In this document: in pieces, positions 36,055 to 46,900 of the stretch
Layout of the letters: each line of letters opens with the position of its first letter
How positions within the stretch are numbered: position 1 is the stretch's first letter
DNA from: Capnocytophaga sp. ARDL2
GTDB lineage: Bacteria > Bacteroidota > Bacteroidia > Flavobacteriales > Flavobacteriaceae
Direction of reading: 5' to 3'
Assembly: GCF_041530365.1 (NCBI RefSeq)
Contig: NZ_CP168034.1
Coordinates: 248,001 to 312,000, forward strand
DNA: 64,000 nt
Program-made: the position numbers and the translations under genes
Notes under the pieces: generated by a model
The model's database searches: none
What the model saw: the letters and a program-made list of their open reading frames with translations, nothing else
What the model was told of the DNA's origin: nothing

Positions 36055-36083
36055 TAAAAAAACCTCGACATCTGTCGAGGTTT
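36055..36083 (-). terminator. Terminator of tRNA-Leu
   Basis: Stem AAACCTCGAC / GTCGAGGTTT with a 4-base loop lies three bases past the tRNA 3' end and is followed on the minus strand by a T-run. Confidence 0.88.
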
Positions 36084-36085
36084 AG

Positions 36086-36165
36086 TACCCGGAGTGGGAA
36101 TCGAACCCACACTCCTAGGAACACGAGTTTGAGTCGTGCGCGTCTACCAATTCCGCCATCCGGGC
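36086..36165 (-). tRNA. tRNA-Leu (anticodon CAA)
   Basis: The minus strand folds as a cloverleaf of 80 nt. The acceptor stem is GCCCGGA / TCCGGGT with discriminator A, the D-arm region is GCGGAATTGGTAGACGC, the anticodon stem CACGA/TCGTG closes the loop CTCAAAC (anticodon CAA, reading UUG), and the T-arm is GTGGG-TTCGATT-CCCAC. The variable arm is short for a leucine tRNA. The CCA end is not encoded. Confidence 0.95.
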
Positions 36166-36297
36166 GTTGTTCTGAGTGTTTGTTGTTTCAAACTTTCGAG
36201 TGCAAATATACAACCCTTTTTCAAACTTGCAAACATTTCTGCAAGTTTTTTTTTATTTTTTTTCAATTATTTTTTACAACTACTGAATATCTGACAA

Positions 36298-37413
36298 TTA
36301 CAAACTAAATATTTTTCCAGGCAATGCATGAATATCTCCATTCAACTCCATCATCATCAATAAATGATTGAGTTTTGACATCGGAAAAGTGGTTTTTCTC
36401 GACAATTCGTCGATGTGATGAGTGTCTTCTTGGAGCAATTCTACGATTTTTCTTTCGTCTTCTGTAAACTTTGACAAATCTAATGTCTTTTTTTCTACTT
36501 CTTTTTTCTTTGCTACCGTTTGTTTGTCCCAGTTCAAATCTGAAATCACATCTTTTACCGAAAGCACCAGCTGAGCTCGTTGGGTTTGTATCAACCACAT
36601 AGCTCCTTCGTTGAGTGCATCTCCTATTCTTCCTGGTACGGCATATACCTCTCTCGAATAACCCACTGCATACAACGCCGTACTCAATGCACCACCTTTT
36701 GTTGCACTTTGCACGACAATAACGCCATCTGACAATCCTGCAATGATGCGATTTCGACGAATAAACAACTCTGGAACACTTTTCATCCAGGTAGGATATT
36801 CTGTGAGTATCACTCCATTGTTTTGTATCAAATAATCTACATATTTGATATGTTGCTTAGGATAAATAGTCGAAAAACTAGTTCCCATTACTGCCACCGT
36901 AGGACAATCATTTTCTACGGCATACAAATGTGCCTGTATGTCTATCCCAAAAGCAAAACCGCTGACAATCGTAGGGCGATGGTCTTTCAACTGTAATACA
37001 AATTCTTTGGTGACGTTTAGCCCATAAGCACTTGCTTTGCGAGTACCCACGATACCTATGCATGAATTTTCTACCAATTCGATGTTTCCTTTGTAAAATA
37101 ATACAATTGGAGCGTCTTCGCACAACTTCAATTTTGATGGATAGTTTTCATTTTTTATTCCTACATACAAAATTGATTGTTCTTGCATAAACTGCATTTC
37201 TTTAAAAATAACCGTTTCGTCTTCTTCGGACAAATGTGTAATTTTTTTTATTAAGGAAACCTGATTGCCAAAAAATTCTTTTATTTTTTCACATGCATCA
37301 CTCTCGAAAATTTGCTCAACCGAATCAAAATGATTCAACAGCAATCTCGCCGACCTCACCCCTATCCCTTTGATTTTTAACAATCTTAAATATGAAAACA
37401 ATTCTTTATTCAT
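36298..37413 (-). CDS. dprA: DNA-processing protein DprA
   Basis: A 371-residue protein that loads RecA onto incoming single-stranded DNA during transformation. The Rossmann-like core shows CIGIVGTRKASAYG and VSGFAFGIDIQAH, followed by EYPTWM, FIRRNRIIAGLSDGVIVVQS and a C-terminal winged-helix-like segment (HIDELSRKTTFPMSKLNHLL). The N-terminus LRLLKIKGIGVRSARLLL is a helix-hairpin-helix-like region. I choose the ATG at 37413 because a -7 box (37435-37442) overlaps the alternative start at 37437. With comEC in the same window this supports natural competence. Confidence 0.94.
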   Translation of the reverse strand: MNKELFSYLRLLKIKGIGVRSARLLLNHFDSVEQIFESDACEKIKEFFGNQVSLIKKITHLSEEDETVIFKEMQFMQEQSILYVGIKNENYPSKLKLCEDAPIVLFYKGNIELVENSCIGIVGTRKASAYGLNVTKEFVLQLKDHRPTIVSGFAFGIDIQAHLYAVENDCPTVAVMGTSFSTIYPKQHIKYVDYLIQNNGVILTEYPTWMKSVPELFIRRNRIIAGLSDGVIVVQSATKGGALSTALYAVGYSREVYAVPGRIGDALNEGAMWLIQTQRAQLVLSVKDVISDLNWDKQTVAKKKEVEKKTLDLSKFTEDERKIVELLQEDTHHIDELSRKTTFPMSKLNHLLMMMELNGDIHALPGKIFSL

Positions 37414-37434
37414 AGTCAAAAGATTTTGATTACT

Positions 37435-37442
37435 CAAATATA
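37435..37442 (-). promoter_or_regulatory. -7 box of dprA
   Basis: TATATTTG on the minus strand, 21 bp before the chosen ATG. Its position rules against the upstream ATG at 37437. No -33 TTG was found at the right distance. Confidence 0.45.
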
Positions 37443-37521
37443 AACATTTTTCAACATAAATCCCTGACTAAAATTGTTGATAACATTTGTTAATATTTTT
37501 TTTCATAAGATATTGTTTTAT

Positions 37522-37529
37522 TAATTTTG
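37522..37529 (+). promoter_or_regulatory. -7 box directly before the HU-CCDC81/SPOR gene (possible leaderless mRNA)
   Basis: TAATTTTG, then CAGT, then ATG. The arrangement mirrors that before glyQS (TAATTTTGCACCATG), so transcription may begin at the start codon. Confidence 0.45.
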
Positions 37530-37533
37530 CAGT

Positions 37534-38484
37534 ATGAAAATAGGACAATACATATCAGAATTACTATACAGACATCAATGTGTGATTGTGCCAAATTTGG
37601 GTGCCTTTATCACTGAGAAAACGTCTGCAAAAATAAACGACCTTACCGGTATTATCATTCCGCCTAAGAAAAACATTATTTTCAATTCACTGCTTACTCA
37701 AAACGATGGTCTTTTGGTCAATCATATAGCGATTGCCCTTTCGATTTCTTTTGAAGAAGCTTTGACTTTGGTTGAAAACGAAATCAAAAACTGGCATCAA
37801 TCACTCAACGAACGTCAAACGATTTACCTAAAAAACATAGGTGAATTGACTTTGAACGAAGCTCAAAAAATTTCTTTCGAACCTATAGGAGCTACCAATT
37901 ATTTGACTTCGTCTTTTGGATTGTCGCCTATCATTGCAAAACCTATTTCGCAAGTTCAAAATACGACACCATCTCGTGTTCCAAAACCAAGTTTGGAAAA
38001 ATCAAAATCGTTTAAAATGCCTAAATGGATGGGCTATGCAGCCGCATCTGTTATAGGATTGACCGTTTTAGGCTCTGTATGGAAATATCATATGGATTAC
38101 AGCGAATATTTGACCCAATCATTGGAAATAGAAAAAGAAGTTCAAAAAGGTGTTGAAAAAGAAATACAACAAGCTACTTTTTATATTGAAGTTCCGAAAA
38201 TCATCGAAAAAACTCAAGAAAAGATAGAAGAAATCACTGTTCAAAAAAACGAAAAAGCCTACCATGTAGTTGCAGGTGCTTTTAGAACAGAAGCTCGATC
38301 GTCTATTTTGGTCGATGAATTAAAAAATAAAGGCTATGAAAACGCTCGCTTTATACAAAAAGAAGGTTCGGCTATGAAAAACGTTATTTACAATAGTTTT
38401 TTGACTTACCAAGAGGCTCAAGTATTTTTGCAAGAAGTGATTAAAAACGAAAATCCAAATGCATGGATATTAGTTGTGAACTAA
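37534..38484 (+). CDS. HU-CCDC81 and SPOR domain membrane protein
   Basis: A 316-residue protein with three recognisable parts. Residues 1-125 hold the two HU-CCDC81 modules (MKIGQYISELLYRHQCVIVP with LGAFITEKTSAKIN, then ILNNI-type sequence LVNHIAIALSISFEEAL). A single transmembrane helix lies at about 167-185 (MGYAAASVIGLTVLGSVW). A SPOR peptidoglycan-binding domain occupies about 243-316 (KAYHVVAGAFRTEARS). The architecture is typical of Bacteroidota: a cytoplasmic HU-like part and a periplasmic SPOR part that binds denuded glycan at division sites. A role in division or nucleoid-envelope linkage is inferred. It is divergent from dprA. Confidence 0.87.
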   Translation: MKIGQYISELLYRHQCVIVPNLGAFITEKTSAKINDLTGIIIPPKKNIIFNSLLTQNDGLLVNHIAIALSISFEEALTLVENEIKNWHQSLNERQTIYLKNIGELTLNEAQKISFEPIGATNYLTSSFGLSPIIAKPISQVQNTTPSRVPKPSLEKSKSFKMPKWMGYAAASVIGLTVLGSVWKYHMDYSEYLTQSLEIEKEVQKGVEKEIQQATFYIEVPKIIEKTQEKIEEITVQKNEKAYHVVAGAFRTEARSSILVDELKNKGYENARFIQKEGSAMKNVIYNSFLTYQEAQVFLQEVIKNENPNAWILVVN

Positions 38485-38518
38485 TCTAATGCTATTTTTC
38501 TTATATTTTCTCATTAAA

Positions 38519-38553
38519 AGGAGAGGTTGCCCATTTTGGACAACCTCTCTTTT
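38519..38553. terminator. Bidirectional terminator
   Basis: GAGAGGTTG, an 11-base loop and CAACCTCTC with A- and T-runs lie between the convergent SPOR gene and malic enzyme gene. Confidence 0.85.
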
Positions 38554-38554
38554 T

Positions 38555-40828
38555 TTATAATTTATTTAAATCCTGTGCGTTTACCACAGCTACCGCCGTC
38601 ATATTGACTATTTCTTCTACAGTAGCTCCCATTTGTACCACATGTACTGCATGATTCAAGCCCATAATCATCGGACCAATAGATGTAACCCCATTGAGTT
38701 CTTTCAACATTTTATAGGTAACATTGGCAGTATCCAGATTAGGGAAAATCAAGGTGTTTACCTTTTTATTTACCAATTTAGAAAAAGGAAATTTCTCTTT
38801 CAACAATTCTTGATTCAAGGCAAAGTCCACTTGAATTTCTCCATCTACTACAATATCTGGAAAGTTTTGATGTAAATATTTTACAGCATTCGCCACTTTT
38901 CTTGGAGATTCTTGTTTTGCAGAACCGTAATTTGCATACGAAATCATTGCCATAACAGGTTGCATTCCAAACATTTTTACTGTTTTATGTGTCATCAATG
39001 CGATTTTTGCCAACTCATCTGCCGTTGGATTTGGGTTGATAGAAGTATCTGACAAAAAGATAGTTCCTCGTTTAGTAAGCATCAAATTGGTTGCCGCTAC
39101 TTTGTCCACCCCTTGCATACGAGGAAATAGTTCCAACACAGGTTTCAGCGAGCTTGCATAACTTTTTGAATATCCTGACAACATAGCATCTGCTTCGCCT
39201 TCTAAAACCAACATCGACGCAAAATATATACGATCTCTCATCAACTTTTGAGCGTCGAGTAAGGTTACACCTCTTCGCTGTCTGTTTTGCCAATATTTCA
39301 AGGCAAATTCATCTCTTCGTTGAGCTTCTTCTTTGGTTTTAGGGTCGATTATAGTTACTTCGGCATCAAAACCTATTTCTTGTTTCAATTCTAAAATAAT
39401 TTCTTTATTTCCTAACAAAATAGGTTGCGCAATACCTTCGTCAAAAGCGATTTGTGCTGCTTTCAATACATTCAATTGATCTGCATCGGTATAAACCACT
39501 TTTTTCGGGTTGGTTTTGGCTCTATTCATCAATAGGCGAACCAATTTGTTGTCGTTACCCATTCGCTCTTGCAAACTTTCTTTGTATTTGTCCCAATCGG
39601 TAATAGGGTCTGTAGCAACTCCCGATTCCATAGCTGCTTTAGCAACTGCGGGTGGTACTTCGGAAATCAATCGTGGGTCGAATGGTTTAGGTAAAATATA
39701 ATCTCTACCAAAAACCAATTTTCTTTCTCCATAAGCAATGTTTACCTGTTCTGGCACGCTTTCTTTTGCCAATTGAGCCAAGGCATACACAGCAGCCAAT
39801 TTCATTTCCTCGTTGATTTTGGTAGCTTTTACATCCAATGCTCCCCTAAAGATAAATGGGAATCCCAACACATTGTTTACTTGGTTTGGAAAGTCTGAGC
39901 GTCCTGTCGCCATAATGATATCCTTACGAGTGTTTATCGCTAATTGATAGTCGATCTCTGGAGTAGGATTTGCCATTGCAAAAACGATAGGATTTTCGTT
40001 CATCGTCAATAACATTTCTGGCGTAACGACATTTCCTTTTGACAATCCGATAAAGACATCAGAACCTTTCATTGCTTGTTCGAGTGTATGAAAATCTTTA
40101 TCAGTTGCAAATTCTGCTTTTTGTTCCGTAAGATTTGGACTGTCTTTGCGGATAACTCCTTTGCTATCACACATTACGATATTTTTTGGATCGGCACCTA
40201 ATGATAAATACAAACGCGTACACGAAATAGCCGCAGCTCCTGCTCCGTTTACCACGATTTTTACTTCACGAATATCTTTCCCAGCCAGTTCCAAAGCATT
40301 AAGAAGTCCTGCTGCCGAAATGATGGCTGTACCGTGCTGATCGTCATGCATTACAGGAATATCGAGTTCTTCTTTCAAGCGTCTTTCAATCTCAAAAGCT
40401 TCAGGTGCCTTGATGTCTTCTAAATTTATCCCTCCAAATGTAGGAGCAATGGCTTTGACTGTTTCTACAAATTTATCAATATCGGTAGCATCTACTTCAA
40501 TATCAAACACATCAATGTCGGCAAAAATTTTGAACAACAGCCCTTTTCCTTCCATTACAGGTTTTGAGGCTTCGGGACCGATATCTCCCAATCCTAAAAC
40601 GGCTGTACCGTTGGAAATCACAGCTACTAAATTTCCTTTGGCTGTGTATTTATATACATTGTTTTTGTCTTTTTCAATTTCTAAACAAGGTTCTGCCACC
40701 CCAGGAGAATATGCCAGGGACAAATCTCTTTGCGAATTGTATGCTTTGGTAGGAACAATCGCAATTTTTCCAGGTTGAGGCTTTGCGTGATACAACAATG
40801 CTTCTCTTCTCTTTGAATCTTTGTGCAT
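38555..40828 (-). CDS. maeB: NADP-dependent malic enzyme with phosphotransacetylase-like domain
   Basis: A 757-residue MaeB-type enzyme (malate to pyruvate plus CO2, forming NADPH). The N-terminal malic domain has SLAYSPGVAEPC, GNLVAVISNGTAVLGLGDIG and the metal/active-site region MHDDQHGTAIISAAGLLNA. The NAD(P) domain has VNGAGAAAISCTRL. From about residue 430 to the end is a phosphate acetyltransferase-like domain (SGYSKSYASSLKPVLELFPR) that is regulatory in MaeB. The start at 40828 (MHKDSKRREALLYH) is supported by a -7 box at 40857-40864, which overlaps the alternative ATG at 40858. Confidence 0.95.
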   Translation of the reverse strand: MHKDSKRREALLYHAKPQPGKIAIVPTKAYNSQRDLSLAYSPGVAEPCLEIEKDKNNVYKYTAKGNLVAVISNGTAVLGLGDIGPEASKPVMEGKGLLFKIFADIDVFDIEVDATDIDKFVETVKAIAPTFGGINLEDIKAPEAFEIERRLKEELDIPVMHDDQHGTAIISAAGLLNALELAGKDIREVKIVVNGAGAAAISCTRLYLSLGADPKNIVMCDSKGVIRKDSPNLTEQKAEFATDKDFHTLEQAMKGSDVFIGLSKGNVVTPEMLLTMNENPIVFAMANPTPEIDYQLAINTRKDIIMATGRSDFPNQVNNVLGFPFIFRGALDVKATKINEEMKLAAVYALAQLAKESVPEQVNIAYGERKLVFGRDYILPKPFDPRLISEVPPAVAKAAMESGVATDPITDWDKYKESLQERMGNDNKLVRLLMNRAKTNPKKVVYTDADQLNVLKAAQIAFDEGIAQPILLGNKEIILELKQEIGFDAEVTIIDPKTKEEAQRRDEFALKYWQNRQRRGVTLLDAQKLMRDRIYFASMLVLEGEADAMLSGYSKSYASSLKPVLELFPRMQGVDKVAATNLMLTKRGTIFLSDTSINPNPTADELAKIALMTHKTVKMFGMQPVMAMISYANYGSAKQESPRKVANAVKYLHQNFPDIVVDGEIQVDFALNQELLKEKFPFSKLVNKKVNTLIFPNLDTANVTYKMLKELNGVTSIGPMIMGLNHAVHVVQMGATVEEIVNMTAVAVVNAQDLNKL

Positions 40829-40856
40829 AGTTTTCGTTTTTATTAATGTAGGAAGC

Positions 40857-40864
40857 AAAAATAC
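40857..40864 (-). promoter_or_regulatory. -7 box of maeB
   Basis: TATTTTTG on the minus strand, 28 bp before the ATG, matches TAnnTTTG. No -33 TTG is seen at the usual distance. Confidence 0.45.
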
Positions 40865-40931
40865 GAATATTGCTATGGTAAATAGGTGTTTTTAGAAAAA
40901 AATTAAGAGTATAAAATAGAGTTTTCCTATC

Positions 40932-40963
40932 AAAAAAACCCCCTCGTATGAGGGGGTTTTTCT
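40932..40963 (-). terminator. Terminator of the adhesin operon
   Basis: AAAAACCCCCTC, loop GTAT, GAGGGGGTTTTT. It lies 22 bp past the stop of the OmpA-like gene. Confidence 0.9.
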
Positions 40964-40984
40964 TTATCACATATTGTATGATGA

Positions 40985-42951
40985 TTACATACTAATGATG
41001 ATGAACTCTGATCTACGGTTTGCTTGGTGTTCTTCTTCCGTACATGGTACACCGTCCGAACATCTGTTAGTCAACTCGTATTCTCCATATCCTTTGGCTG
41101 TCAAACGTGATGGAGCAATCCCTTTGCTAATCAACCACTCTCGTGTCGATTTCGCTCTTCGGTCTGATAATCGCTCGTTGTATTTAAACGAAGCTCTACT
41201 ATCCGTATGCGAACGGATATCGATAACCATCGTCGGATATTCCTCCATTACTGCCAATACTTTTGCCAACTCTAACGCTGCGTCAGGACGAATAAAGTGC
41301 TTGTCTAAGTCAAAGTATATCGGATTTAAGTTCAACACCTTAAACAAATCGTCCCCTTCCTTGAACGGTATCTTTACTGGCTCTAACTCGATCACTACCT
41401 TCGTCTCGCCGCTCTTTGCTGGTAAATACGCTACTGTCTCTGCAGCATTGTAACCCGCTTTCTCTGCTTTTACTCGGTAGCTCTCTTTACACCCAAAGTC
41501 CTTCTCAAATCTATACGCACCATAGTTGTAAGTCGCTCCTCTCTTTTCTACATTGTAAACCAAATCGTACAATGTCAATGAAGCATCCTTGATCTCTTCT
41601 TTGGTATTTCTATCTACTACCACTACAGTCAAGTTTTGTAAACAATCTAATTGTAATGGGCGTACTTCTAAGAAACTATAAATGTCATCATTCCCTTTTC
41701 CTCCCTCGCGGTTAGATGACACAAATCCTTGTTTGGTTTGATAATCGATGTAATAAGCAAAATCATCTGCGTTGGTGTTGATCGGTGCTCCTAAGTTTTG
41801 AACCTCTCCAAAGCTTCTGTCTGCATACGTTTTTACGCCAAATACATCCAATCCTCCCAAACCTACACGACCGTCTGTTGAAAAGTACAACTCGTCATTG
41901 CTGGTGATAAATGGAAAGGTATCTCTAAACTCTGTATTGATCGCCGGCCTAAATTCTCAGGCCCTCCAAACGTTCCATTGTCGTGAATCGATACTCTCCA
42001 CAAATCCGATCCTCCATATCCTCCTGGACGATCCGAAGCAAAGTACAACAACTTCTCATCATTGCTCAACGCTGGGTGTGCCGTGTTGAATTCGTTGCTG
42101 TTGAATGGCAATTCCTCAACTTCTTTCCATTGTCCGTCCACCAATTTTGCTCGGTAAATTTTCAACAATGTACTCTTCTCTCCGTCGTATTTTCTAACGC
42201 CATCAATGATATTGTTGCGTGTAAAATACATCGTTTGTCCGTCTTTGGTAATTACTCCTGTTGACTCGTTTAAGATACTTTTTACCTCTCCCTTGATGCG
42301 TTTTACTGCTGGCTTGTTGTCATTTCTTGTCTCCAAGTCGTGACGATACAAACTTGTAAAGGTCGCATCTGTCCACGTATGTACTTTCTTTGATAAACTT
42401 CCTGTATCACGTGCACTGGTAAAGTACAACTGATTGTCATAAACATAACTTCCGTAGTCTGCATAAGGCGTATTGATTGACAAGTTTTCCAATCCTTGGT
42501 AACGGTTTGAGTTGGCTTTGATTTGATCTCGCAACTCTCGCTCCGATGCTCTGAATTTGGCTACTTGCTTCTCACTCCCTACTTTTTGTACAAAGATATC
42601 GTAGTATTTCTTTGACAAAGCATTCTCTCCTATATGCTCCAAGGTTTGTGCATAGCGGTAGTAATACTCCTCTGAAATCCCTTCTGATCCGTACTCTGCA
42701 AACAACTGACCATAGTATTTATTTGCTTCGGCATACAAAGCATTAAAATAATATGAATTCCCTAATTTCTCCAAAAGATCTTGACTCGAGTAACCTCTCT
42801 TCAATACTTTCTCGTAAATCTTTGCCGACTCAATGTATGCCCATCGGTCATACTCTTTGTTCGACTTCTTTAATCCTGACTGAGCGTTTCCTTCTACGCT
42901 TCCTATCAAAAATAAGCTCGCTAAGGATAGTACTATTTTCTTTCTGTCCAT
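40985..42951 (-). CDS. OmpA-family T9SS-associated protein (TPR, PD40, OmpA), one frameshift
   Basis: One gene of ~655 codons broken by a single missing base. The signal peptide (MDRKKIVLSLASLFLIGSVEGNAQ is cleaved after AQ) is followed by TPR-like helices (about 25-160) and WD40-like PD40 repeats (LLYFASDRPGGYGGSDLW). At 41943-41949 the minus strand reads GGCCGGCG; adding one C restores ENLGPAINTEFRDTFPFI and joins the second frame (LYFSTDGRVGLGGLDVFG). A carboxypeptidase-regulatory module then precedes a C-terminal OmpA peptidoglycan-binding domain (DIRSHTDSRASFKYNERLS, about 545-655). This layout resembles PorE-type proteins that anchor the T9SS or its cargo to peptidoglycan. It is the third gene of the adhesin operon, 12 bp after the PorP/SprF gene. 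Confidence 0.85.
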
Positions 42952-42963
42952 AATCTGTATTTT

Positions 42964-43896
42964 TTAGAAGAAACGTGGCGAATTTACGCGACGATACTTT
43001 TTAAACAATTCATATCGCAAGAACACCTCATGTGAGCCGCTGTTGTAGGTATGCAATTTCGTCGTCTCCGAGTCATACGCATATCCTATAAACAACTCGT
43101 CTGTCAAATGAAAACCTGCTAATGCACTCCAGGCTGCACTCCATCTGTAACCCGCTCCTAATACCAACTTGTCGTGGATCAAGAAATTTCCTGTTACATC
43201 GGCTTGCAACGGTGCTCCTTCTACTGCTTTTAACAAAAAGGCAGGCTTGAATTTCAACATCGGGTTTACTTCAAAAACATGCCCTCCCGTTAGGAAAAAG
43301 TGCATGCGTTGGTTCATCGAACTATAAACCCCTTCGTCAAATCGATTGTTCTCCAAAAAGTTCGGAACTGACAATCCTAAATACGTATTGTCGTTGTGCC
43401 AGTAAACTCCGGCTCCGATATTTGGTGTAAATTGATTCTCAATATTTGCTGCCAAATACGGATCGTTTGGATGTGCTGCTTTCAAACGGCTATATTCTAC
43501 GTTTAAAAAGTTCGCTGTTCCTTTGATACCAAAACTCAATTTACTTCCTCTTTGGTTTAAATCCACAGTATATGAAACATCGATACTAGCTGTGTTTTCC
43601 TCTGTAACCCCCAAACGGTCATTTACAAAACTCAAGCCAATACCCAATTTTGACCCCTCTATCGGAGTGTGAATTGAAAATGCATTGGTTGTAGGGGCAC
43701 CATCCAATCCTACCCATTGGGTACGATGTAACCCAAATACACTCAACACGCCTCTATTTCCCGCATATGCTGGGTTGATATTTACCGTGTTGTACATGTA
43801 ATTTGTGTATTGAGGATCTTGTTGGGAGTGTGCTTGTGCACACCCCAACAAGATTACTCCCAATAGCATCTTGTTTATTTTACTTGATACTTTCAT
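42964..43896 (-). CDS. PorP/SprF-family T9SS membrane protein
   Basis: A 310-residue outer-membrane barrel of the PorP/SprF family. After the signal peptide (MLLGVILLGCAQAHSQ) comes the family start QDPQYTNYMYNTVNINPAYAGN; GLHRTQWVGLDGAPTT and later TGGHVFEVNPMLKFKPAFLL are also typical. Members act as cargo-specific partners that keep T9SS type B substrates at the surface, as SprF does for SprB. Here it lies 16 bp after a giant type B adhesin, so it is probably its dedicated partner. Confidence 0.93.
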   Translation of the reverse strand: MKVSSKINKMLLGVILLGCAQAHSQQDPQYTNYMYNTVNINPAYAGNRGVLSVFGLHRTQWVGLDGAPTTNAFSIHTPIEGSKLGIGLSFVNDRLGVTEENTASIDVSYTVDLNQRGSKLSFGIKGTANFLNVEYSRLKAAHPNDPYLAANIENQFTPNIGAGVYWHNDNTYLGLSVPNFLENNRFDEGVYSSMNQRMHFFLTGGHVFEVNPMLKFKPAFLLKAVEGAPLQADVTGNFLIHDKLVLGAGYRWSAAWSALAGFHLTDELFIGYAYDSETTKLHTYNSGSHEVFLRYELFKKYRRVNSPRFF

Positions 43897-43912
43897 TATA
43901 ATCTAGCTATTA

Positions 43913-46900
43913 TTATTTGGTTTCTAAGTGGATGAATCCTGCTTGGTCTATGTTATAAACCTCACCGTTACCCAAGTCTAACGCGTATTTAACTACATAG
44001 TAGTAAGTACCTGTTGGTAACATTGAGCCTTGTGATATCGTAACTCGTCCGTTTGAGTATCCCTCGAATACATTTCCTTTTGAGTTATAGTTATCTGTCT
44101 CATATACCAATACTCCCCATCTGTTGTAGATCTCTACTCGGTTGCCTGGATAACACTCTATACCATCCAATACCAAATAGTCGTTCAATTTGTCTCCATT
44201 TGGCGTTACCACATTGGTAATCTCTACTGGACATGACAAGTTGATTGTCTGAGTATAGCTCATAGAGTTTCCACACTCGTCTGTAGCTGTCCATGTACGT
44301 AATATCGCGTATTTCGTTACACATTCTCCTGGTACTACTTCGTCGTTGATTGAGTATGTAACATCTCCACAGTTGTCCTTAGCTTCTAATTTCTCAGCTT
44401 CTTTCAAATCTTCACATCTGATAAAGATCTCTTTCGCTGGTAAGGTAGAAACAAACTCCGGTGCGGTAGTATCTTGTACTATTACTACCTGTGTATGTAC
44501 TGCTTGGTTACCACATGCATCAGTAGCTGTCCATGTTCTTCTCAATGTGTAATTGCTTGCACAATTTCCATCTTTACGAACTTCTTCAAACACTACTTCT
44601 ACATCTGAACAATCTTCTACAGTCAATACTGGAACCGATGGTACTGCATCACACTCTACTGTTACGTCTTGTGGCAATGCTTCTACAAACGTTGGTGCTA
44701 CTGTATCTACAACTGTAATCTCTTGAGTTACTTGACGCTCGTTTCCACAGCTGTCAACCACTGTCCATGTTCTGTAAATAGATTTACCTGTACAGTTCTC
44801 CTTATCTTCAACAACTACATCTTCGTAAGTAATCGTCGATACGTCGATTCTACATGGTGCGTTGTCTGCATCTCCAAATTCTGCCGCATCTGTTGGATAG
44901 TCTTCACCACATTCGATGGTTACATCTGCCGGTGCTAAATCTACCACCACATAAGCCACAGCCGACGAACAGTTGCTTACCGGTGCTGTATTCGTACAGA
45001 TTGTATACGGATACGCATAAACTCCTGCTGCTACCGTAGGATCAATTGTAATGATTCCTGTATCTGGATCCATCGTAATCTTACCTGGTACTGGCGATTC
45101 TCCTGGAGTCAATACTACCATTGGTTGTCCTGCTGCTCCAAACTCAATCGCTTCTCCATTTAACAAGTCGTTGTTGTTTACTACATTAATTTCTGTAACC
45201 CCTCCTATACGACCGTCAAATGAAATATACCAATCATCTTTCGCTTCAATTGTAAACGGACTCACTGTAATATACACTGTTGCTGTATCACATGCTTGTG
45301 GTGTTCCGTTATCACAGATTGTATACTCAAACTGATCTGGTCCTGCAAATCCATTGTTTGGTGTGTATGTAAATGTTCCGTCTGGATTCATTACTACAAC
45401 TCCATTTGATGGTTGTGTATTTCCTGTTACTGTTTGAGCGTGTCCTTCTGGATCTGTATCGTTAGCCAATACATTTCCTGTGATCACATTATTTTGTGGC
45501 CCATTGTACGCATCGTCGTTTGCGATTGTTACATTCACGCCCGCTGGTACATCTTTTACTTCTACTGTTACTGTAGCTGTATCACATGCCTGAGGTGTGC
45601 CGTTATCACAAATTTCATATACAAACGAATCTGTTCCTACAAAACCTGCTGAAGGTGTATAAGTAATCGTTCCATTTTGGTTTACTACTACTGTTCCGTT
45701 CGTAGGTTGTGTAGTTACCTCAGTTACTGTGAATGTATTTCCTTCTTGATCGAAGTCGTTCGCCTTAACATTTACTGTTACTGCCACATCTTTCGTCGTA
45801 ACTGCTGTATCATCGTTTGCTACTACTGTGTTTACTCCTGCTACTGGCAATGGCAATACTTCGATTGTTAATGTCGCTGTATCACATGCCGGTACTGGTG
45901 TTACATCATCACATACTTTGTACTCGTAAACTACTGTTCCTGTAAAGTTGTTTGCAGGTGTAAAGGTATATGTTCCGTCTACATTGAATACTAAATTGTG
46001 TCCTCCTTGTGTTGGTGAAGTCAACAATTCAAAGCTTGACAACTCATCTCCTTGTGGATCTTCGTCGTTTGTTGAAACATTACCGCTTACTGCTGTGTTT
46101 ACAAATGTATTATTGATGTCATTCTTAGCATCTACTGTGTTTGGACTTACCACAATGTATACTGTTGCTGTATCACATGCTTGTGGTGTTCCGTTATCAC
46201 ATTTAACATACGTAAACTGATCTGGTCCTACAAATCCATTGTTTGGTGTGTATGTAAATGTTCCGTCTGGATTCATTACTACAACTCCATTTGATGGTTG
46301 TGTATTTCCTGTTACTGTTTGAGCGTGTCCTTCTGGATCTGTATCATTTGTCAATACATTTCCTGTGATCACATTATTTTGTGGTCCGTTGAACACATCA
46401 TCGTTAGCGATTGTTACATTCACTCCCGCTGGTACATCTTTTACTTCTACTGTTACTGTAGCTGTATCACATGCCTGAGGTGTGCCGTTATCACAAATTT
46501 TATATACAAACGAATCTGTTCCTACAAAACCTGCTGAAGGTGTATAAGTAATCGTTCCATTTTGGTTTACTACTACTGTTCCGTTCGTAGGTTGTGTAGT
46601 TACCTCAGTTACTGTGAATGTATTTCCTTCTTGATCGAAGTCGTTTGCCTTAACATTTACTGTTACTGCTACATCTTTCGTCGTAACTGCTGTATCATCG
46701 TTTGCTACTACTGTGTTTACTCCTGCTACTGGCAACGGCAATACTTCGATTGTTAATGTCGCTGTATCACATGCCGGTACTGGTGTTACATCATCACATA
46801 CTTTGTACTCGTAAACTACTGTTCCTGTAAAGTTGTTTGCAGGTGTAAAGGTATATGTTCCGTCTACATTGAATACTAAATTGTGTCCTCCTTGTGTTGG

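Noticed and set aside
41863..42951. OmpA-like and PD40-like proteins as two separate genes
   Set aside because: Their sequences join perfectly after adding one base, and the two pieces together have the known TPR-PD40-OmpA architecture.
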